Assembly (NCBI RefSeq): GCF_002005205.3
Contig: NZ_CP019701.2
Span: 2,725,001 to 2,789,000, forward strand
Direction: 5' to 3'
DNA length: 64,000 nucleotides
Source: Rhizobium rhizogenes
Lineage (GTDB): Bacteria > Pseudomonadota > Alphaproteobacteria > Rhizobiales > Rhizobiaceae
The notes below the pieces were generated by a model. It did not search any database, was not told the DNA's origin, and worked only from the letters and a program-made list of their open reading frames with translations. The position numbers were made by a program, and so were the translations under genes. Position 1 is the stretch's first letter; each line of letters opens with the position of its first letter. This document shows positions 59,007 through 64,000 of this stretch, in pieces.

Positions 59007-60349
59007 CCATGTCGCGGGTTCTGTTGATCGATGACGAGGAAGAGCTGCGTTTTTCCACCGCGCAGGCGCTGGAGCTTTCCGGTTTCGCCGTCACCATGCT
59101 GGCGAGCGCCGAACATGCGCTGGAACTTATCGGCTACAGCTTCGATGGCGTTGTGGTGAGTGATATCCGCATGCCGGGCATGGATGGCATGACGCTGCTG
59201 CAGAAGGTGCGGGAGCTTGATGCGGAGATACCTGTCATCCTGATGACGGGCCATGGCGACGTGCAGTTGGCGGTCAACGCCATGCGCAACGGCGCCTATG
59301 ATTTCATCGAGAAGCCGTTCACGCCGCAATATCTCGCCGGCATCATCAAAAGGGCCAATGACCGGCGGGCGCTGGTGCTGGAAAACCGCCGCCTGAAGGC
59401 GGTGGCCGGCAAGCACGACGATCTCGAAACGCGCCTGCCCGGCAGAACCCAGATCATGGTCGATCTGCGGTATCGTATCCGCGCCATCGGCGCGACCGAT
59501 GCCGATACGCTGATTGTCGGCGATACCGGTGCTGGCAAGGAGGTGGTGGCGCGGGCGCTGCATGATATCAGCGCCAGAGCCAACCGGCCTTTTGTCGCGA
59601 TCAATTGTGCCGCCCTTCCGCAGACGCTGATCGAAAGCGAGTTGTTCGGCCATGAGGCCGGTGCTTTTCCGGGTGCGCTGCGCCCGCGCTACGGCAAGTT
59701 CGAGCACGCCCGTGGCGGTACCATCCTGCTGGATGAGATCGGCTCCATGCCGTTCGAATTGCAGGGCCGCTTCCTGCGTGTGTTGCAGGAGCGGGTGATT
59801 ACCCGTCTCGGCTCGAATGAAACGGTCGAACTCGATGTCCGCTTCATCGCCACCAGCAAGGTCGATCTGGAGCAGGAGGTGGCCGCAGGCCGGTTTCGCG
59901 CCGACCTTCTCTATCGCCTGAACGTGGCGACGATCCTCGTGCCCTCCCTGTCACAGCGCAGCGCCGACATACCACTGCTCTTCCTGCATCTGGTGCGGGA
60001 AGCCGCCGCCCGTTACGGAAGGGAAGATATGGACGTGCCACAGCAATTGCTTTCTTCCGTTTCGTTACGGGAATGGCCCGGCAATGTGCGGGAATTGCGC
60101 AATGCGGCGGACCGTTTCGTTCTGGGCCTGGAAAGTGATGCTTCCGAAACGTCGCCGCCGTTTCAGGACGACGGCCTGGCAGGGCTTGCCACACGGGTCG
60201 CAGCCTATGAGAAGAGCCTGATCGCGCGTGCGATCGCCGCCCATGGCGGCAATCTGAAATCCGTTTACGAGAGTCTCGGCATTTCCCGCAAAACGCTCTA
60301 CGAAAAAATGCAGAAATACGAGCTGCATCGGCATATGACAGAGGTGTAG
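59003..60349 (+). CDS. DctD-like sigma-54-type response regulator
   Basis: This 448-residue NtrC-class regulator has a receiver domain (phosphoacceptor Asp in VVVSDIRMPGMDG, about D53), an AAA+ domain (Walker A GDTGAGKE, Walker B GGTILLDEIGSMP) and a Fis-type HTH (NLKSVYESLGISRKTLYEKM). The loop that contacts sigma-54, GAFTGA, reads GAFPGA (about residues 219-224), so the key threonine is replaced by proline. Whether it still activates sigma-54 is open. Palindromic sites follow its stop codon and precede tctC. Confidence 0.92.
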   Translation: MTMSRVLLIDDEEELRFSTAQALELSGFAVTMLASAEHALELIGYSFDGVVVSDIRMPGMDGMTLLQKVRELDAEIPVILMTGHGDVQLAVNAMRNGAYDFIEKPFTPQYLAGIIKRANDRRALVLENRRLKAVAGKHDDLETRLPGRTQIMVDLRYRIRAIGATDADTLIVGDTGAGKEVVARALHDISARANRPFVAINCAALPQTLIESELFGHEAGAFPGALRPRYGKFEHARGGTILLDEIGSMPFELQGRFLRVLQERVITRLGSNETVELDVRFIATSKVDLEQEVAAGRFRADLLYRLNVATILVPSLSQRSADIPLLFLHLVREAAARYGREDMDVPQQLLSSVSLREWPGNVRELRNAADRFVLGLESDASETSPPFQDDGLAGLATRVAAYEKSLIARAIAAHGGNLKSVYESLGISRKTLYEKMQKYELHRHMTEV

Positions 60350-60401
60350 ATGGGTGGATTTCCACCCATGGATGAGGCTCTATGGGTCGAAATCCACCCA
60401 T
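60350..60401 (+). promoter_or_regulatory. Tandem palindromic activator sites upstream of tctC
   Basis: Two 20-bp palindromes lie 32 bp apart centre to centre, three helical turns. Site 1 at 60350-60369 is ATGGGTGGA-TT-TCCACCCAT (perfect 9-bp arms). Site 2 at 60382-60401 is ATGGGTCGA-AA-TCCACCCAT (one mismatch). This is the layout of NtrC-type enhancer sites, and the DctD-like regulator gene ends one base upstream. Confidence 0.7.
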
Positions 60402-60465
60402 TGCTATTCGTGATGGCGATAAAAGCGCGCCTCCCGGCAAGACCGCCGTTGCTGAACGACAATCC

Positions 60466-60480
60466 CGGATCGCAAATAGC
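60466..60480 (+). promoter_or_regulatory. Candidate sigma-54 promoter of tctCBA
   Basis: CGGATCGCAAATAGC has GG and GC separated by 10 bases, as in the -24/-12 element, but several other positions differ from the consensus TGGCACG-N4-TTGC. It would place the two upstream palindromes at about -132 and -100, the usual enhancer distance. It is a weak match. Confidence 0.3.
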
Positions 60481-60547
60481 TTACCCCGGTCGCCATGGAG
60501 GAGCATGCGCGGCTGAAGTGGCGAACATTTTCATCCGGGAGGAATCG

Positions 60548-61531
60548 ATGAAAATACTGAAGACAGTCACCGGCCTTGCTGCCGCCGCTGCCGTTTCCCT
60601 TTTTGCGCTGTCGGCATCCGCTCAGAATTATCCCGAGCGCAACATCACCATGGTGGTGCCCTTTGCTGCCGGCGGTCCGACGGATACGGTCGCACGCCTC
60701 GTCGCTGAATCCATGTCGAAGGACCTTGGCCAGCAGATCATCGTTGAAAATGTCGGCGGCGCGGGTGGCACGCTGGGTGCCGGCCGTGTGGCATCGGCCG
60801 ATCCGGATGGTTATACCGTCCTTCTCCACCATATCGGCATGGCCACCAGCGCGACGCTCTACCGCAAGCTCGCCTATGACACGCTGAACGCTTTCGAATA
60901 TGTCGGTCTCGTCACCGAAGTGCCGATGACCATCCTGTCGCGCAAGAACCTCGAGACGACGGATCTGAAAGGTCTCATCGATTATGCCAAGGCGAACAAG
61001 GACAAGGTCACCGTCGCCAATGCCGGCATCGGTGCGGCATCGCATCTGTGCGGCATGCTGTTCATGAGCGCCATCGAGACACCACTGGTCACCGTTCCCT
61101 ACAAGGGCACCGGTCCGGCCATGACCGATCTGCTCGGCGGCCAGGTCGACATCATGTGCGACCAGACCACCAACACCACCAAGCAGATCCAGGGCGGCAC
61201 CGTGAAAGCCTATGCGGTTACCACGGCCAAGCGGCTCGACGTGCTGCCGGATGTGCCGACGGTTGTCGAAGCGGGTCTGCCGAAGCTCGAGGTTGGCATC
61301 TGGCACGGCATCTATACGCCCAAGGGCACGCCTGCTGAAATCAACGAAAAACTCTCCAAGTCGCTACAGGTTGCGCTGAAGGACAAGAACGTCGCGGCTC
61401 GTTTTGCCGAACTCGGCACCACGCCCTCGTCGGAAAGCGATGCGACGCCCGCGGCACTCAAGGCCAAGCTTGAAAGCGAAATCGCCCGCTGGAAGCCGGT
61501 GATCGAAGCTGCCGGCCAATATGCCGACTGA
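60548..61531 (+). CDS. tctC: Tripartite tricarboxylate transporter substrate-binding protein
   Basis: This 327-residue periplasmic protein of the TctC (Bug) family has a signal peptide (MKILKTVTGLAAAAAVSLFA, cleavage near SASAQ) and the family segments MVVPFAAGGPTDTVARL, YKGTGPAMTDLLGGQVDIM and GTPAEI. It captures a carboxylate for the membrane components TctA and TctB. ATG 60548 follows GGGAGGAATCG, and the frame extends upstream to 60350 without evidence of use. It starts the tctCBA operon. Confidence 0.95.
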   Translation: MKILKTVTGLAAAAAVSLFALSASAQNYPERNITMVVPFAAGGPTDTVARLVAESMSKDLGQQIIVENVGGAGGTLGAGRVASADPDGYTVLLHHIGMATSATLYRKLAYDTLNAFEYVGLVTEVPMTILSRKNLETTDLKGLIDYAKANKDKVTVANAGIGAASHLCGMLFMSAIETPLVTVPYKGTGPAMTDLLGGQVDIMCDQTTNTTKQIQGGTVKAYAVTTAKRLDVLPDVPTVVEAGLPKLEVGIWHGIYTPKGTPAEINEKLSKSLQVALKDKNVAARFAELGTTPSSESDATPAALKAKLESEIARWKPVIEAAGQYAD

Positions 61532-61630
61532 TGGACGCGGAATGACCGGCGGTATCGCGCCGCCGGTCGACCGTGATCATTTTAACAGGCGGACCGGTGT
61601 GATGCCGGCCGCGGTGGAGGGGCATCTTTC

Positions 61631-62092
61631 ATGAAGTCGTTATTTAATGACCCTGCCGAGGCAGTCTGCGGGGCAATTTTCATGGGACTTGGCGTCTTTT
61701 TCGCCTTGCAGTCTTATGGGCTGGAGATCGGAACCGCCTTTCGCATGGGGCCGGGCTATTTCCCGCTTGTCCTGGCAATCATCCTGATCCTGCTCGGTGG
61801 CATCATATTTCTGCGCTCAGCCCGCCCGGCCGGGGAAGGTATCGGAGCGATCGCCTGGCGGGGCATATTCTTCATCCTGCCCGCGCCAATCTTTTTCGGC
61901 TTCACTGTCCGGGGTCTTGGTTTCGTGCCGGCGCTTTTTTTCAGTGCCCTCATTGCAGCCTTCGCCTCCCACAAGATGAGCCCGCTCATGGCGGTCATTC
62001 TTTCCGCGGCCATCACGGTCTTTTCCGTCGCTGTTTTCAATTACGGTCTCGGCCTGCCATTCCAGCGCTTCGGCCCCTGGCTTAAATTTTGA
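61631..62092 (+). CDS. tctB: Tripartite tricarboxylate transporter small membrane subunit
   Basis: This 153-residue protein has four predicted transmembrane helices, as expected for TctB. The first helix pair is near GAIFMGLGVFFALQSYGL and GYFPLVLAIILILLGGIIFL, and the last ends at AVFNYGLGLPF. It lies between tctC and tctA. The stop is 9 bases before tctA. Confidence 0.93.
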   Translation: MKSLFNDPAEAVCGAIFMGLGVFFALQSYGLEIGTAFRMGPGYFPLVLAIILILLGGIIFLRSARPAGEGIGAIAWRGIFFILPAPIFFGFTVRGLGFVPALFFSALIAAFASHKMSPLMAVILSAAITVFSVAVFNYGLGLPFQRFGPWLKF

Positions 62093-62101
62093 GGTGCTGC
62101 G

Positions 62102-63607
62102 ATGGATTTGCTCGATAATCTCGCTCTCGGTTTCGTCACGGCATCTTCGCTGGCAAACCTGTTCTTCTGCCTGATCGGCGTGCTGCTCGGCACCCTGATC
62201 GGTGTGCTGCCCGGTATCGGCGCCACCGCGACCATCGCCATGCTGCTGCCGATCACCTTTCAGCTCGAGCCCGTCTCGTCGCTGATCATGCTCGCCGGCA
62301 TTTATTACGGCGCGCAATATGGCGGCTCGACCACGGCTATCCTGATCAATATGCCGGGGGAATCGTCCTCCGCCGTCACCGCCATCGATGGGTATCAGAT
62401 GGCACGCAAGGGCAAGGCGGGCGCCGCACTCGCCATTGCCGCCATCGGCTCGTTTTTTGCGGGTACGGTGTCCACCTTCCTCGTGGCAATCTTCGCCCCG
62501 CCTCTCACGGCAATTGCGCTGGAATTCGGCGCGGCGGAATATTTCTCGCTGATGGTCGTCGGCCTTGTTTCGTCGATCGCGCTTGCCCATGGCTCCATCG
62601 TCAAGGCGCTCGCCATGGTCGTGCTCGGTCTGCTGCTGGGCTTGGTCGGCACCGACATCTATAGCGGCACACCACGCTTCACCCTCGGCATCCGTGAATA
62701 TGCCGATGGTCTGAATTTCGTGGCGGTGGCGGTGGGTGTCTTCGGTATCGCCGAAATCCTGCGCAACCTCGAAAACGAGCGCACCCGCTCGGTGTTGATT
62801 GCCAAGGTCAGCGGCCTGATGCCCACCCGCGAGGATTTCAGGAAAATGATCGCTCCGGTGCTGCGCGGCACGGCCATAGGTTCGGCCCTTGGCATCCTGC
62901 CGGGCGGTGGCGCCATTCTCGCGGCCTTTGCCTCCTACACCGTGGAAAAACGCGTCTCCAAGAACCCGGAAGAGTTCGGGCATGGCGCGGTGGCCGGTGT
63001 GGCCGGTCCGGAATCGGCCAACAATGCCGGCGCCCAGACCTCGTTCATCCCGCTGCTCACGCTCGGCATCCCCGCCAATCCGGTAATGGCGCTGATGATC
63101 GGCGCGATGATCATTCAGGGCATCGTGCCGGGTCCGAACGTCGCGACCGAACAGCCGGCGTTGTTCTGGGGCATCATCGCCTCCATGTGGATCGGCAACC
63201 TGATGCTCGTCATCCTCAACCTGCCTTTGATCGGGCTTTGGGTTAAGCTCCTGACGGTGCCTTATTACGTGCTGTTCCCCATCATCATGGCTTTCTGCGC
63301 CATCGGGGTCTACAGCGTCAATTCCAACGTCTTTGACCTCTATGCCGTCGCCTTCTTCGGCTTCATCGGTTACGTGCTGGTGAAGCTGCGCTGCGAGCCC
63401 GCCCCGTTGCTCCTGGGCTTCGTGCTCGGGCCGCTGCTGGAGGAGAACCTGCGTCGCGCCATGATCCTGTCGCGTGGCGATCCGTCCACTTTTGTCACCC
63501 GGCCGATCAGCGCCACCCTGCTTTTTATTGCGCTTGCGGTGTTGATCGTCGTTTTCCTGCCCAGCGTGAAGAAAAAACGCGAAGAGGTTTTCGTAGAAGA
63601 AGACTGA
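62102..63607 (+). CDS. tctA: Tripartite tricarboxylate transporter large membrane subunit
   Basis: This 501-residue permease of the TctA family has about twelve membrane helices and the two family motifs: [19 protein letters not shown] near residue 39 and, in the second half, [16 protein letters not shown] with GPESANNAG. It forms the channel with TctB and is fed by TctC. It closes the operon and is followed by a strong terminator. Confidence 0.96.
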   Translation: MDLLDNLALGFVTASSLANLFFCLIGVLLGTLIGVLPGIGATATIAMLLPITFQLEPVSSLIMLAGIYYGAQYGGSTTAILINMPGESSSAVTAIDGYQMARKGKAGAALAIAAIGSFFAGTVSTFLVAIFAPPLTAIALEFGAAEYFSLMVVGLVSSIALAHGSIVKALAMVVLGLLLGLVGTDIYSGTPRFTLGIREYADGLNFVAVAVGVFGIAEILRNLENERTRSVLIAKVSGLMPTREDFRKMIAPVLRGTAIGSALGILPGGGAILAAFASYTVEKRVSKNPEEFGHGAVAGVAGPESANNAGAQTSFIPLLTLGIPANPVMALMIGAMIIQGIVPGPNVATEQPALFWGIIASMWIGNLMLVILNLPLIGLWVKLLTVPYYVLFPIIMAFCAIGVYSVNSNVFDLYAVAFFGFIGYVLVKLRCEPAPLLLGFVLGPLLEENLRRAMILSRGDPSTFVTRPISATLLFIALAVLIVVFLPSVKKKREEVFVEED

Positions 63608-63626
63608 GCAATATCAGACTCCGGAT

Positions 63627-63656
63627 GCCGGCGATGGAAACATCGCCGGCTTTTTC
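63627..63656 (+). terminator. Terminator after tctCBA
   Basis: Perfect 10-bp arms GCCGGCGATG/CATCGCCGGC enclose a GAAA tetraloop and are followed by TTTTTCC. Confidence 0.92.
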
Positions 63657-63755
63657 CGTTTCGGGGTCAGCCATGACGAATTCGCTTCACGAAAGCGGCA
63701 TATGGTTGACTTGTGCGCTTTTAGGCCCAAGGAAGGGCTGGAAAGAGAGGTCGAT

Positions 63756-63968
63756 ATGACGTCGGAAACCGAAAAACGGATCATCGCGCTCGAGGAGACG
63801 GTCGCGCACCAGGTGAAGGTGATAGAAGAACTGTCCGACCAGCTGGCGGAGCAGTGGAAGGTCGTGGAGCAGACTCGCGCCAAGCTCGACCGCTTGACCG
63901 AGAGGTTCCTGAGCCTTGAGGAGCAATCGCTGGAAGCGCCGTCCATCACCCGGCCGCCGCATTATTGA
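63756..63968 (+). CDS. slyX: SlyX-family protein
   Basis: This 70-residue protein is mostly one coiled coil (MTSETEKRIIALEETVAHQV onward) and ends with the family tail APSITRPPHY. ATG 63756 follows AGAGAGG five bases upstream; the frame opens further to 63702. The role of SlyX is unknown. Confidence 0.88.
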   Translation: MTSETEKRIIALEETVAHQVKVIEELSDQLAEQWKVVEQTRAKLDRLTERFLSLEEQSLEAPSITRPPHY

Positions 63969-63981
63969 CAGGGAAGCCACG

Positions 63982-64000
63982 ATGAAAAACGACACAGCCG
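63982..64000 (+). CDS. Start of an unidentified gene (cut by window end)
   Basis: ATG 63982 follows GGGAAG at a good distance and opens a frame reading MKNDTA up to the window edge. It begins 13 bases after slyX, so it is probably co-transcribed. Too little is visible to name it. Confidence 0.4.

Noticed and set aside
60413..60427. TGGCGATAAAAGCGC as a sigma-54 promoter
   Set aside because: GG and GC spacing is right, but the -12 half differs and it lies too near the palindromic sites for an enhancer arrangement.

Overview
The window is a stretch of a Rhizobiaceae chromosome, most likely Agrobacterium. The evidence is the complete frc fructose-uptake operon with a ROK regulator, the membrane-anchored CycM-type cytochrome c, the rRNA operon ending in initiator tRNA-Met, the rhizobial gene orders (ffs-dnaX-ebfC-recR; rimP-nusA-ylxR-infB-rbfA-truB-rpsO-pnp), and alphaproteobacterial small-RNA types. 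Nearly everything is core housekeeping DNA. I see no insertion sequence, integrase, phage gene or CRISPR array, and no patch of foreign-looking composition.

Layout. 1-2.7 kb: the 3' two thirds of a 23S rRNA gene, 5S rRNA and tRNA-fMet, with many small hairpins in the spacers. 2.9-4.8 kb: recQ. 4.8-10.0 kb: frcR (minus) divergent from frcBCAK (plus), an ABC sugar importer plus a kinase. 10.0-14.5 kb: a cobalamin riboswitch with a possible leader peptide, then the class Ib ribonucleotide reductase operon nrdHIEF. 14.5-24.1 kb: a lipoprotein hydrolase, recF, a ThiF/MoeB-type enzyme, a GNAT acetyltransferase, a 2-hydroxyacid dehydrogenase, an SH3 protein, an adenosine-type sugar kinase, an AEC permease and an RsmC-like methyltransferase. 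24.3-34.4 kb: the large translation and RNA-decay block on the minus strand, from rimP to pnp. 34.6-48.7 kb: an MFS exporter, lytic transglycosylase, recR, a MOSC protein, ebfC, dnaX, SRP RNA, HIT and NudC hydrolases, pheA, kdsB, cytochrome c, an ExoY-like glycosyltransferase and a bifunctional PBP. 48.9-57.0 kb: a YbaK deacylase, cspA, an M20 peptidase, a MarR regulator, polA, a 2H phosphoesterase and rpmF. 57.2-64.0 kb: a DctB/DctD-like two-component pair beside a tripartite tricarboxylate transporter (tctCBA), then slyX and the start of another gene.

The most interesting content lies between genes. Two loci encode predicted small RNAs built of hairpins that display anti-Shine-Dalgarno (CCUCC-type) loops. 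One at 49.5 kb has three hairpins. One at 52.6 kb on the minus strand has two, upstream of marR. Both fit the cuckoo/CcsR class of alphaproteobacterial RNAs. Two other intergenic regions (21.9 kb and 50.3 kb) carry related terminator-ended elements that share a 16-base core; the second has a perfect CtrA-type site upstream. Other signals are a pair of 20-bp palindromes exactly 32 bp apart downstream of the DctD-like gene (a probable activator site for tctCBA), a PPP-containing small ORF just after the B12 riboswitch, self-sequestering leaders for cspA and the DctB-like kinase, and a PNPase-type leader hairpin. All RNA calls rest on base pairing seen by eye. No folding, database search or expression data were available.
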